From contig JAQNBH010000017.1 of the NCBI GenBank assembly GCA_028752905.1, forward strand, positions 33,245,908 to 33,309,907: DNA of 64,000 nt. The letters run 5' to 3'. The position numbers and the translations under genes are program-made. Origin of the DNA: Cladorhizidae sp. MBARI D1340-BT2. Lineage: Eukaryota; Porifera; Demospongiae; Poecilosclerida; Cladorhizidae. Below the pieces are notes generated by a model. That model was not told where the DNA came from. It saw only the letters and a list, made by a program, of their open reading frames with translations, and ran no database searches. Below, in pieces: positions 22,401-31,439 of this stretch. The first letter of the stretch is position 1. Each line of letters opens with the position of its first letter.

Positions 22401-24251
22401 TAGTTCTCATTTCAAGTTATTATTTTTGTTTGTTTGTTGGTTGGTTTTGTTGTTTCTGCACATTATAGTTGAGGGGTGGAGGCCTACACCAAGTGTGAGC
22501 TTCAGGGTCTCCGAGACTTTTAGGCACTTTTTTCTAACTTTCTATTGTAGTTGTACGCTAAATTTATCAGCACATGCTAATTCTTGTTGCTATTGATGAC
22601 TGTACTCATATAGGGTCAGCTATAGCCTCCTTCAATGAATTAAGAGTTGCACAGGAGCAATCAAACAGCAGATGTACTGGTACTACAGTGTCCTAGGAGT
22701 GAGAACTCCATAAACCAAATGAGCAGAGGTCATTTGTTCTGCTTTGCAGTCTTTGCTCAATTCCAATGGTAAAACATCCCATGAGCTCACTTGATTGCTC
22801 ATAGACAAGTTAGTACCACTCACTACCCATGCTTTTATGGCAGTCAAGAAGCAGAGTAGTTGTGTATTTGCATTGGAACACTTCTGGTACTTAATTAATT
22901 ATATGCAATTATGTGATTAGGGGAAATGAGATGGCTACATAGATAAGTACTTGAAAAAGAATTTTAAGCTTTTTTGACACTTGCAACATTTTGTTTGTTG
23001 CTGGTTTACTATCTTAGCGAAGCACTCAAGGCATGCTCGGAGTCTTTTTGGAGCTAATATGAACTGAAATTTCAATGTGAATTATACCCGAGATATGAAC
23101 TTTTTTTATTTTTAGGGTTTTTGCTGTACCCCATTTTGAAAAAGGTGTCAAACCAATATAAGGAGGACTACATACTTCCTGATAGCCAGGAACAGCATGG
23201 GTTCTATAAGCACAGGTTCACAAAAATAGGTCACGTCAAAAAAACACCTGTGCATTAGATTTACATGCACATAAATCTGTAATATCTAATCTTGCTGTTT
23301 TGGTTTTTTCATCCATATTGTACCACCCTACTAGTGCTATTTTATGGAAAAAGATTAAAGCCAAGAGGCTAATCTGAAGAGTAAAAATAAGTAAACAAAT
23401 ACATTGACGAATACATTAAGTTGATTTTAGTTAAGTAGTCAAATGTTAAGTGGTGTTGAATATAGTGCTTAAATTGTCCAAGTGAATTAGTTTCTTGGGG
23501 AGAGAGTTCCAGAGCCTAGTAGTAGTAGAGAAATATGCAGACTTGAGTTCTGTATGGGATTAGCAGACGATTATATACTGGAGTAGAAGGATTGGAGGTT
23601 GTAGCAGGGAGTAGGTTAGTATGGTGGGAGGCTAGAAAGAAAATCTATGTTATTGCGACTAACTTTGATAAGTTTGGCATTACAGTGGTGACAGGATAGA
23701 GATGGAAGATGAAGCTTAGTAAGAAGAGAAGTAATCTGAGGACCATTGTTTACTACATAATTTACTCTCAAGATGAGAAGAAGGATACTTATGACAGCAC
23801 ACTTTTGAGAATTGATTCTTTATGGTTCCTGCAGAAAATGGAACACACAAGCAAATTCAAATGATTCAGAGAAAAAAAGGAAAAAAATTAACTCCTATAT
23901 ATATATATATATCAGGTAGTAGCAAATCTCTATTTGTGTCTCTTCTAGTTATTAGTCATTACACTGTGAGCTGCTGATATTTTGCTTCCATATTTGCTCA
24001 AGTGTAGCAAGGTTGCTAAGCTCATAATAATGTAATTGATTCTCTATGTAGAGTTGCCAAAAGGCAAGACTTATGCTAAGAGAATGGCTCAAGGCTACAT
24101 GAAGTCCATGGGTGTGGGAGAGTACTCTCCTAAAACAAGTTTTCAACGAAAGCCGGAACCTTCAAAGAGAGCCATTCTCACTGACAATCAAGTCCGGAAC
24201 AGGCAGAAGAAAATGGAAGATCAGGATAGCGAGTTTGATTTTGACATTTGA
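10381..24251 (+). CDS. four-exon gene, 337-residue protein of unknown function
   Basis: Exons 10381-10465, 13375-13626, 17494-17970 and 24052-24251 join into one ORF of 1,014 nt including the stop. Donors are GTAATA, GTATAT and GTAGGC, and each acceptor ends TTTTAG, CCTCAG or ATGTAG. All three introns are in phase 1, and the total length is an exact multiple of three, which supports the model. The N-terminus is basic and polar (MSVRSRVDKFEALSQQEAKK). The middle is Ser/Thr/Pro-rich and probably disordered, with three 47-residue repeats. The C-terminus is basic and then acidic (KTYAKRMAQGYMKSMG ... DSEFDFDI). There is no signal peptide or membrane segment, so a cytoplasmic or nuclear, possibly scaffold-like protein is likely. 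An in-frame TGA just upstream of the ATG supports the start. I do not recognise the family. Further exons could lie in the long introns. Confidence 0.6.
10466..12714. other. intron 1, left part
   Basis: No gene or RNA seen. The 18-bp unit GGCTTCGACAAAAAGGG is duplicated near 11811-11841. The segment is AT-rich with scattered homopolymer runs. Confidence 0.4.
12715..13280 (+). repeat. 37-bp minisatellite in intron 1
   Basis: About 14 head-to-tail copies of a 37-bp unit (core GTGGCACATGTATTAG followed by TATATGGGCTATAATGC). Copies at the left end are degenerate and shortened, while the middle copies are almost identical and alternate GTATATGGG and GTGTGTGGG variants. The array ends about 95 bp before exon 2. 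Confidence 0.85.
13375..13626 (+). CDS. exon 2 of the four-exon gene
   Basis: 252 bp, phase 1 at both ends, so it can be skipped without a frameshift. It encodes FDVDLQQVWSVRKNIPHKG, then a His-rich stretch (SHHYTHHQGQ), a Thr run (STTTTTSS) and a Pro/Gln/Lys-rich tail. Low complexity is consistent with a disordered linker. Confidence 0.55.
13627..16845. other. intron 2, left part
   Basis: No gene supported. Around 13965-14035 there is a GGCCAAAGCTTGTCGGCTGA-type segment resembling terminal parts of dispersed foldback repeats. A GT-rich microsatellite occupies 15958-16023. Confidence 0.4.
16846..17455 (+). repeat. 35-bp minisatellite in intron 2
   Basis: About 18 copies of a unit of up to 35 bp (core GACAGGGGTGCATGTGTTCT followed by ATGAATGCCCCAGAT). 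Several copies lack CCCCA or the whole CCCCAGAT segment, giving regular length variants of about 26-35 bp. The array ends about 40 bp before exon 3. Confidence 0.9.
17494..17970 (+). CDS. exon 3 of the four-exon gene, with 47-residue repeats
   Basis: 477 bp, phase 1 at both ends. It encodes three consecutive copies of a 47-residue unit, the last incomplete. Each starts VSTLP(S/I)EGNASIPSPK, continues (Y/R)RTN(F/L)GGME and ends GEHQPTTGANG(V/L)PKRPM. DNA copies (141 bp) differ by a small number of mostly conservative changes, so the frame appears to be under selection or the duplication is recent. The shadow ORF on the other strand is also open. Ser-Pro motifs could be kinase sites, but this is inference. 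Confidence 0.6.
17971..20444. other. intron 3, left part
   Basis: Contains a TA microsatellite at about 18090-18111. A minus-strand ORF at 19116-19346 has a Lys-rich coiled-coil-like segment (REGSRRGGKFKDEKKLVES), but I see no gene structure around it. Nothing else is supported. Confidence 0.35.
20445..21190 (+). repeat. 38-bp minisatellite in intron 3
   Basis: About 20 copies of a unit with core AGCACGACCATCATCAAGAG followed by CAGCCAGGAATCCCAATG. Variants include AGCATGACC, AACGCGACC, loss of one ATC, and shortened units. ORFs on both strands (for example repeats of GIPGCSRWSC on the minus strand) are artefacts of the unit. Confidence 0.9.
21361..21437. repeat. pogo/Tigger-like terminal repeat remnant
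   Basis: Inverted motifs CAGTTATCCAAACA and TGTTTGGATAACTGA flank a short spacer and end in CCTACTGTA. Read on the minus strand this resembles the CAGT...GGTTATCC termini of Tigger/pogo-class elements. No transposase is visible. Confidence 0.35.
21522..22261. mobile_element. 740-bp non-autonomous DNA transposon
   Basis: The ends are inverted repeats: ACTGTAAACTCTGGTTGTT at the left, and its complement AACAACCAGAGTTTACAGT at the right. They extend imperfectly inward (GCACTCAACATT versus GCTTCTCAATGTT). The interior has no transposase-like ORF. Target duplication is not clear. It sits in intron 3. Confidence 0.6.
22262..24051. other. intron 3, right part
   Basis: No gene supported. Contains a short AT microsatellite at about 23897-23912. 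Confidence 0.4.
24052..24251 (+). CDS. terminal exon 4 of the four-exon gene
   Basis: Acceptor TCTCTATGTAG, then 66 codons and TGA. It encodes ELPKGKTYAKRMAQGYMKSM, followed by a Lys/Arg-rich stretch (FQRKPEPSKRAIL, QVRNRQKKMEDQ) and the acidic end DSEFDFDI. The most complex and protein-like exon of the gene, so the best query for homologues. Confidence 0.6.
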
Positions 24252-24465
24252 GCAGCCATTCGTCATGTCATGTATTTTATGTCATGTGACTTTTTGTTGC
24301 TGTATTATATCAATACAATAATTTCTGTGGATTTTTAAGGAGTTTTGTTTGAGTAGCCATTCATCATCACTTCATGTATTTTTTGTAATGCGACTTTTTG
24401 TTGCTGTATTATATAATAATTATATAGCACAGATAAAATATTCTGTGGAATTGTTAACGAGTTAT
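24249..24465 (+). repeat. tandem duplication spanning the stop codon and 3' UTR
   Basis: Copy 1 (about 24249-24350) and copy 2 (about 24350-24465) both begin TTTGAG(C/T)AGCCATTC and share GACTTTTTGTTGCTGTATTA and a TTCTGTGGA motif. No AATAAA is seen; ATAAAAT-type sequence near 24434 might serve as polyadenylation signal. Confidence 0.65.
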
Positions 24466-24778
24466 TTCTTATTTGTTATTTTGCTGTTGTTTTTTGGTTT
24501 TTTCCTCATAATATACCAGACTTTATATAAATGTAATATTGGCAGTATATATTTGCCCCTATATAACATGCACTGGCTATTTATCGCTGCATAGGAGTAG
24601 TGACCTAGCTTCCATGGGAGTGTCAAGTCAAGTGTATGGGGTCAACAATAATATTGGCAAATAATGATATTACTGGTCTAGAAATTCAAGTTCAACAATT
24701 ATGTGGGCATGTAATGTTCCTACAATCCTCTGGTATGCTATATTACATGTAGATAAAATTCCACATACAATCACTTCC

Positions 24779-24890
24779 TTTAATCAACTTGAATTTACTC
24801 ACTCGATGTTTTAGGCTCAGCCTTCATCAGGATTATTCTTGATGAAGGTTGGAGCATCTAGCTAGCCGAAACATGAAGTAAATATTAGAT
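24779..24890. repeat. hairpin-family copy
   Basis: Matches the 2.2-kb hairpin: AATCAACTTGAATTTACTCA, TCGATGTTTTAGGCTCAGCC and CTTCATCAGG on the left, GGAGCATCTAGCTAGCCGAA on the right. The arms are more diverged than at 2.2 kb. Confidence 0.55.
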
Positions 24891-24927
24891 ACAACATTTA
24901 TTACCGTTGGAAACTTCTTGACTCCAG

Positions 24928-25107
24928 GAAGGTTTGGCCTTGCCTCCTGGCCGTGCAGTGCCTCCAAACTTTAAAACGGCCAAACTAGGCAAGTACAGAG
25001 TCAGCACTTTCAGAGCTGATGATGACAATGGACCTACACTAATGCCAGTTCAGCATCTCCAGTTATTGTCTAAAGTTTGTCCCTTTACACTAAATAATCT
25101 GGACTAA
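24928..25107 (+). CDS. possible terminal exon of a second gene
   Basis: After an acceptor-like TTCTTGACTCCAG, 59 codons stay open to TAA with good protein-like content (EGLALPPGRAVPPNFKTAK, then FRADDDNGPTLMPVQHLQLL). It needs phase 0 (or an upstream coding part in the same frame), which does not match the phase-1 exons of the preceding gene. It could be an alternative or degraded 3' exon, or a retrocopy fragment. Unrecognised. Confidence 0.25.
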   Translation, partial: EGLALPPGRAVPPNFKTAKLGKYRVSTFRADDDNGPTLMPVQHLQLLSKVCPFTLNNLD

Positions 25108-25526
25108 AAATTATTTTTTTTTAATTAAAAAAAAAAATTAACAAAATTAAACGCGCGCTGATTTATCCGGGTCAGGACATGATCCGCTCTCTGCTACACT
25201 ATTCACTAGATCTCTACGAGTCTACGGCACAAGCACATTCACTAGCTGCCAGCTCAAAGCTACAATTTGCAGCACTCGACTCAATCGTATTCTCGTGATA
25301 GTGGCATACTTGCCAACTTTCCATAAGTTAATTCCGGGACATTAATTTTATACACGGCGCGAATGTTCGACCACGCCCCCTAATTAGCGTGCTTGACCGC
25401 CCCATTAATTTTATACGCGACCTAACTAACCGTCAGCTGTGAGGTAGTATTCTCTGTAGATTTCTGGAAGAGGCGGTTGAATTGATCCATTGAGGGCAAG
25501 ATAAAAGGCAAGATAAAAGAACAACA

Positions 25527-26058
25527 GGATCAATCCCAATATAAGCCTCCAAGGGTCGAAAAAATCGTGCGCTTTTTTAATTATGCGAGCGGTCAAAAGG
25601 TGTCGAATGAAACTTATAATGAACTGATGGCTGCTTCAGGAACATTAAGATACCCTAGCCCTAGCCCTCGAATGTGTTAATGAAACTTATAATGAAACTT
25701 ATAATGAACTGTGCATGTGGCTGGTGAACTGCACATTATAATTCCTTATAATTATATTATTTAAAATATATAGTTTTTGTTTTTACCATGATATATCTTT
25801 TACCATTTTTTTTACCATGATATATATATCTTTTACCATGTTTTTACCATGATATATATATCTTTTACCATGTTTTTACCATGATATATCTTATAATTAT
25901 TTTAGGGCTAGGGCTAGGGCTAAGGCTAGGGCTAGGGCTAGGGTATCTTAATGTTCCTGAAGCAGCCTATAAGTTTCATTAACACATTCGACACCTTTTG
26001 ACCGCTCGCATAATCAAAAACTCGCACATTTTTTTTGACCCTTGGAGGGGATTGATCC
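25527..26058. mobile_element. 532-bp foldback element nested in the hAT element
   Basis: It is flanked by a perfect 8-bp direct repeat GAACAACA (25519-25526 and 26059-26066). The ends GGATCAATCC and GGATTGATCC are inverted, and arms of about 150 bp match through TATGCGAGCGGTCAAAAGGT and GGAACATTAAGATACCCTAG. The arms include (CCCTAG)n on the left and (GGGCTA)n on the right. The centre (25740-25890) is AT-rich, with repeated TTTTTACCATGATATAT. No ORF. The intact duplication means insertion happened after the host element was in place. Confidence 0.85.
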
Positions 26059-26074
26059 GAACAACAGAGGTTTA

Positions 26075-27055
26075 GTCAGAGGATTCTCATGCCTTGAAAG
26101 AATGCTACAGACCTTAGCTGTTCAGCTTCCTCACAAGACAAGAAGAATGACTTCAAACCATCATACTGCCTGAGGTAATGATTCACACACTTCAGCAAGC
26201 TGAGCCATCGTGTGGGGCAATGCTTCAAAATCACCCCTGGCTCAGTGGTGAAAAGTGAACACCATAGGATGACAAATTGCTGCTCTCTTGCTGCTATGGT
26301 AGTACATAGTAGAATATGTCGATGAAGAACTGATCAATGTTCACTGGGAGTACCTTCAAACCAGCTTTGACTGTTAAATCAGCCAAATGGCAGTGCAACC
26401 AACATCATACAAAGTTGGGATCTCATCCTTAATCAGCTTCTGCACACCTGACCTCACTCCTTTCATAACATTGGTGGTATCAGACATGAAAGACACTGCA
26501 TTGTCAAAGCTGAGCCCATTCTTAGTCAGTGACTCCAGTTGGTAGCTATATCAATGTTCACAACAGGCATATCCAAGAATCTCGTCCGTATTTCACCTAC
26601 CTGTGGATCAAGAAGCCTCAAAAGAATTATGCAAGACTTATCCCTCTTGTCATGGGATTCATCAATCATCAAAGAGAATGGACCACTTGACATTGACTCC
26701 ATAACTCTCTGTGTGAAGTAAGGAGCAAGAGCTTTCTTCACTATGGCGGTGGTTTTGGTGTGGGAACAGGATAATTTCTTTGCGATTTCAGAGTCTGGGA
26801 ACATCTTGCTGAAAAGCTTGGTGGCATGGTCACTAGACAGAAAGGATATGTTGTGCTTAGCAACAAATGTAGCCCACCTGACCTCTGCTTCGATTACTTG
26901 ATCACTTCTGTGATGTTGAAGAGAGAGGTGATTGGAATAGTTGATAGCACAGCCTTTGACATATCCTTATGTTTCTTGCTCTTGAGGCGGCCACCATGGG
27001 TAACACCAAAGTCGATTGCACACAGAGACATCGGGCATACAAGTGACCTAAAATG
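26075..27055 (-). pseudogene. hAT-type transposase-like coding remnant
   Basis: Read on the minus strand from about 27055 down. A zinc-finger-like start (CSLCAIDFGVTHGGRLKSKK HKDMSK, with a Cys pair and a His) is followed by VRWATFVAKHNISFLSSDHA, then an intact 92-codon block at 26526-26804 with SEIAKKLSCSHTKTTAIVKK and GPFSLMIDESHDKRDKS. After it come NVMKGVRSGVQKLIKDEIPT, LYDVGCTAIWLI and HCPTRWLSLLKCVNHYLRQY. This order matches animal hAT-like proteins of the BED-finger/DUF4371 type; LMIDES is the region of the first catalytic Asp. Several stops and frameshifts, and loss of the C-terminal dimerisation part where the foldback element sits, make it inactive. It lies inside the terminal repeats of the 25.3-27.7 kb element. 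Confidence 0.7.
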
Positions 27056-27837
27056 AAGGCAAGACTACTGACATTACTATTGCATTGAACACAAGCAGCA
27101 CACTGTATGTTATTATTTACCCTGTATTGTTATTATTTACCCTATATTTGCTGTATTCCATGCTTATTCCATGCTTACATACTTTGTCAATCAGTTTCAT
27201 TATGTATTTTTTTTTTATTCCTTAGAAACTTGTGATAATTTTTTTAATACTAATGTCACAAGTTCTGAATGGTGGCACCTGTCAATGCTCTATGGGTGTT
27301 ACCCAGCAAAACCCCAAGAGAGTTTATATGAAGCACCTAATGTGTTTTTTTGCAGTTTCAAAATGGCATTCTCTCCTGCTTCTTTGCTACACTATATAGC
27401 AATAAAAGATAACGTGCTGAGAAGTTTCACGTGAGTGCCGCACCTCCAATCAAACAAGGTCAAAGGTTGTTTCGCACACCGCTGGAGCCGTAATTGTTTA
27501 TCTGAAGTTTTTCTCTGCTAAAAAGTGTCCTGTTTTTGTTGCTTTACGAGTGTTAAAGGACTAAACTAAACAAGCTTGAGACTGCAGTAGCCGTCTTAGA
27601 TCTAAGCGAGTGGAAGCGCAAGGTGCGCGTAGCTGTAAATTCCGGGACATTTCCGGGACAAGGACACCACCCGGACAAGGCTCAAAATTCCGGGACTGTC
27701 CCGGCCATTCCGGGACGGTTGGCAACTCTGTAGTGGTCATGTGTCAGTGATCTCATGTGTCAGTGATCTCACGTCCAAAATTATTGACTCGGCATCAAAT
27801 TCCGTGTGACTGATTTGTGTCTATGTTGGTTGGGGGG

Positions 27838-28114
27838 GGCCTGTCACGACAAATTTGTTCCCCCCATATTTGGTTCCCCCTGGAACTTTTTCTTTGAAAA
27901 ATACGTTCCGCGTGGAACTTTTTACTTGAAAAATACGTTCCGCCTGGATGAAAAAAAGTTCCCTCTTGAAAAATAAAGGGCTAGGGCGAGGGCTAAGGCT
28001 AGGGCTAGGGCTAGGGCAAGGGCTAGGGCAAGGGCTAGGGCTAGGGCTAGGGAACAAAATTTTCAATAAGGGGGGAACAACTTTTGGGGGGGAACAAATT
28101 AAACGTTACAGGCC
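27838..28114. mobile_element. 277-bp MITE with GGCCTGT termini
   Basis: Left end GGCCTGTCACGACAAATTTG and right end (complement) GGCCTGTAACGTTTAATTTG are inverted, followed on both sides by GTTCCCCCC. The interior repeats AAAATACGTTCCGC motifs and a (GGGCTA)n tract at about 27978-28051. G/C-rich flanks obscure any target duplication. The Pro/Ser-repeat ORF on the minus strand is an artefact of the GGGCTA tract. Confidence 0.75.
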
Positions 28115-28532
28115 CTCCGCCCCCCCTTAGACCGCCGGTGGTGTCCAGGTGGCATCCCATGATGCCATCAGGGCACTTTCCATGATGCCAGCAGCATGGG
28201 ATGTAAGCTGCAGTGAGGACCTGTGCACAGTTGATATACACGTTTTTAGTCAGTTAGTTTGATCAGTTAGCTATCTAGACACTAAACAGTTGATTCTCCT
28301 ACCTTCCATGGTGGCTCTGCTTCGTACAACAAGATGCAACGAAAACTTAGTCACAGCTCCATTTTTTTATTATTATCTTTTTGTTGCAATTTTTAATCAT
28401 ATAATGTACAAGCTACTAAAAGTTCAAACACACCAATGAAACAATAGCGACAAAAAGACAGCAGCAAAAACAAAAAACAAAAGCAAGACAAAAACCACAA
28501 AAACCACAAACAACAACAATAAAAATCCGAAA
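28115..28532. other. intergenic, no gene seen
   Basis: Contains an imperfect inverted pair CATCCCATGATGCC / CAGCATGGGATG at 28151-28202 and a CAAAAAC-rich simple stretch at 28440-28520. Confidence 0.4.
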
Positions 28533-28866
28533 TCAAACGACCCCATCCACGGCTGGAGAACGGATGGCCAATCGTCTTAACCAAAGCCCAGCATTACTGC
28601 GCCAGAGGTTGATGGAGAGGCGTTGAAAAAGATGGCAGATGGAATCCGCTGAAGGTAAACCGGATCCGATACCCTGCAGGCGACCAAAAGCTCTGATGGT
28701 GGAAACTGCTTCAGGACCCACCACCTAAAGACTCGGCCACCAAAGGGATGAAGAGGACACCGACTTCTCGGCAAGCTCCTGAATGAGCTGCTATTTTTCT
28801 GTTCACCCCGATGGTGAGCGCATGTCCACGAGTGGAAGCAGTCCTGACCTGAGTCAGATGTTGCAT
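28533..28866 (-). pseudogene. 3' end of a retroelement-type ORF
   Basis: Minus-strand pieces in two frames read TSTRGHALTIG-like, then KIAAHSGACREVGVLFIPLV, then VSTIRAFGRLQGIGSGLPSA, HLFQRLSINLWRSNAGLWLR, and end before a stop at 28533. I recognise the pattern (H-A-x-AC-x-VGV-x-FIPLV ... HLFQRLAISLWRGNA) as the C-terminal end of a very abundant reverse-transcriptase-linked ORF in sponge and coral genomes. A stop and frameshift after GGGS, near 28722, break it. Confidence 0.5.
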
Positions 28867-29117
28867 GGTTGAAATCATGGAAACATCAATAGCAGCAGGC
28901 TGCCCTCGTTATCGGGTTAGTCACTACACCCATAGAAATTTTGCTGACAAAGATTTTAAGGGGAAAAAACTTGGAATGGCACTGGCAAGCATATATTTGT
29001 TGTCTGACCATCCAAACTACCACTTCGACGGTAAGGTAAGTAACTAAAACTTGGAAGCGCCATTGATCACGCTAGCAATTTCTTTTCTGTTTATAGGCAA
29101 ACTTACTGAAGTGCTAA
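28865..29117 (+). CDS. small two-exon ORF, 63 residues, unknown
   Basis: Exon 28865-29035 (57 codons, phase 0) ends at a consensus donor AAG|GTAAGT. A 61-bp intron follows with acceptor TTCTGTTTATAG, and exon 29097-29117 adds ANLLKC and a stop. The product (VGCP-like AAGCPRYRVSHYTHRNFADK, then GKKLGMALASIYLLSDHPNY) looks like a real domain fragment. The tiny intron with perfect splice sites argues for a genuine gene origin. The first ATG sits at the edge of the neighbouring retroelement remnant, so upstream exons may be missing and this may be a truncated copy. Confidence 0.45.
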
Positions 29118-30179
29118 AGGCTGTAGAGTTCCTTACGTTTTCCCCCCGCCCGACCGCAGGGACGCATTCGCATTATTTAAGACAAGTGATTCTTTACGGG
29201 TCAGAACATACATGTACGCCTTGCGGTTATATTAAGTTTTCTATCCAACTCCGCTGTGAGGGCTCGCTTCGCTCGACAATCAGAGATACCAAAACATTCA
29301 CACTACAAGAAAAAAAGCTTATTATCTTCGCAGCAAACTAAAACGGTGTTTCAGCATTTTTAAGCTGATTGGAGAGTGAAGAGAGCTGTCGGTGGAAATT
29401 TGGTGGTATGGTGTGTGTATCGGCTACCATTTGAGGATTCACTTTGCTCGCCAAAGAACGAGTCATAATGCATAATCATAATGCAAGCTTATGTAAATAG
29501 GGAATGGTCATCCGACGGATCAAGAGAACGCCCTGTGTGGCAAACTGTAAGACAGCATGACCTAAACCTATATCAGATATCAGAATAAGCTAAACCCATT
29601 GAAGCCTACCAAAACCACCTCCCTATAGGCCCTCATATAAGTTTGCTGCACAGGTAGGTGTATGGCTGACAGGAAAGGATGATGGACATAGTTACTCGGG
29701 TCTATCAAAACGCTCTAGCACTGAATTACTGGTAGGGGGATTTAATTGGCAAGCTAAGCGAGCCATAAGTGGGCAGTTGGATGTAAAACTTGGTATTGCT
29801 ATGCATATACCTAAGTATGTATAATGTTCATATTCACCATATTCGTAAATAAATGAATGTCGGTGAGCAAAGATTAATAATTAGAGCACATTGATGAACC
29901 AAATAGCTGTCTATCAGCCTTTTCTGGCAGCCATGCAGCTCATTCTCATCTGCTAGCACAATTGACGTTTTTATTGCTCGCTCCCCATATAGTAGTCTCG
30001 TGTTCCAGACCCTTTACCAATGTTTTGATGGCATGTAGCAGTTAAAGGCTCAGGCTATGTGGGATGAAAAATTAGTGCCTAGAACACCGTTGGGTTACAG
30101 TAGTATAGATGATAAGGTACTGATATATTATACAAGCATTGAAAGTTTTTATTCTATAATACAGTGGACTTGGGCTGGA
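29118..30179. other. intergenic, one dispersed repeat copy
   Basis: No gene supported. 29736-29815 (AATTGGCAAGCTAAGCGAGC ... GTAAAACTTGGTATTGCTA) is the second copy of the repeat seen at 2508-2590. Confidence 0.4.
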
Positions 30180-30860
30180 TGGAGCAGAGAAGGGAAGAAA
30201 AGAAAGTGTTATTTGGATGGAGGTTGCAGAAGATAGGCTATTGAAAAAGTTGTGGCACTGTTAAGTGATTGTCCAGGTTGGTGGGTAGAGTTTTGTGAGC
30301 TAAAAAGGAAGTTTGGGAGAGAAGGAGTGTTGGACAGGAGATAGTAGGTTCAGGTGCGACATGGTGAAATTGTGTAAGGGATATTCATAAGGAAGAGTGG
30401 TGGGAAGAAGTAGCAGCCTCAAGTGGTATAAGTTAGCTAAAGAAGAGTTTGGACAAGAAAGACATGTAAGAGGATTCAGTAACATGGGAAGTGAGGCTGA
30501 GATTTAGGTTAAGGATGGCATCAGCGGGACTCTTGGGTGACAAGGTGAGGTGTGTTATGTGTCAGGATGGTAGATGTGAGTTATGTGATGAAGGTGTTGT
30601 GGAAGATATTGTATATAATTCTTGTTGTACTGTGCTGGTGATTGAGAAAGATTATTGGATATGGTTGAGGGTCTGAAGAGGGGCTGGTAGAATAGAGAAA
30701 TGAAGATGGTGAAGAGAGAGTAGGCCTAATGTTTGGTAGATCAGTAGCATGGGTGAAGGAACAGGTGTTAGATAGGGTTGACAGAATTATAATGGGGAAA
30801 TGTGCTCAAGTGGTTGGGAGAAGAGGAAATACTTAATGTTTGGCACCTAGGGTCTTATGT
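30180..30860 (+). pseudogene. non-LTR retrotransposon 3' remnant
   Basis: Plus-strand translation includes RMASAGLLGDKVRCVMCQDG and RCELCDEGVVEDIVYN, the Cys-rich post-RT region of a LINE-type ORF2 (two Cys pairs, then an expected H/C that is degraded here). Preceding purine-rich sequence translates to W/R/K-rich fragments of the same type. Several stops interrupt it. Confidence 0.45.
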
Positions 30861-31439
30861 CTTTGGTACCTCCCCCTGTCGTCATCCCCAAGCAAACTTT
30901 TTGTAGGTCACCATACTCTTTGTAATTCACTATCTCTTTGTAATATATAGTTATTGTACTTAGTGATGACTATCTAAAGGCTCAACAAACAATTAAATTA
31001 CAGAATGTTAAAACTAGCAAACAATGTTCTTTCTTGCAGTTTATTGAGAGGAAAAGGAAGGCATTAACATGCTTTGGCTTGAGACTGCTCCTTTTTGCTG
31101 AAATAAATTCATCAGCCTTGGAGGATAGTCTTTCTGGAAAAACTCATGTTCCAGAAGTACACTGGTATTTCATAGCCAACTAAACTTGAACAAACCAGAT
31201 GCAGAAAAGGCAGAGTAGACGATCCTTTACCAACTCAGGGAGCTATTATATACACTTCCAATGGAGATGCCTTCTCCTCCAGAGCAAGAAGTCTCCACCA
31301 CCCCACCAGCAAACCGATCAAGCAACACTCAAACGAGGGATGCCTCATATACTTCTTGGAGGATTGCCTATTACACAGGCATAGTACCGACCAGTTGGGC
31401 AATGATGTGCACCAACTTGGCTACCAACTGACAGGAGAC

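Larger units (their letters stand above)
25305..27730 (-). mobile_element. hAT-type DNA transposon, defective, with nested insertion
   Basis: Left end CATACTTGCCAACTTTCC and right end (complement) CAGAGTTGCCAACCGTCCC form an imperfect terminal inverted repeat, both continuing into CCGGGAC motifs. The direct repeat TAGTGG abuts both ends exactly (25299-25304 and 27731-27736). hAT elements normally make 8-bp duplications, so either two bases have mutated or the assignment of the last bases is slightly off. The interior carries a minus-strand BED-finger transposase-like coding remnant and, toward the left end, an inserted foldback element. Confidence 0.7.

Noticed and set aside
27978..28051. GGGCTA tract as a telomere
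   Set aside because: It is short, internal to a MITE with inverted ends, and not the TTAGGG motif.
28865..29117. tRNA or other structured RNA genes anywhere in the window
   Set aside because: I looked for tRNA B-box-like GGTTCGA motifs with matching acceptor stems and for rRNA-like sequence and found none I could support. This entry is placed here only to record the negative.
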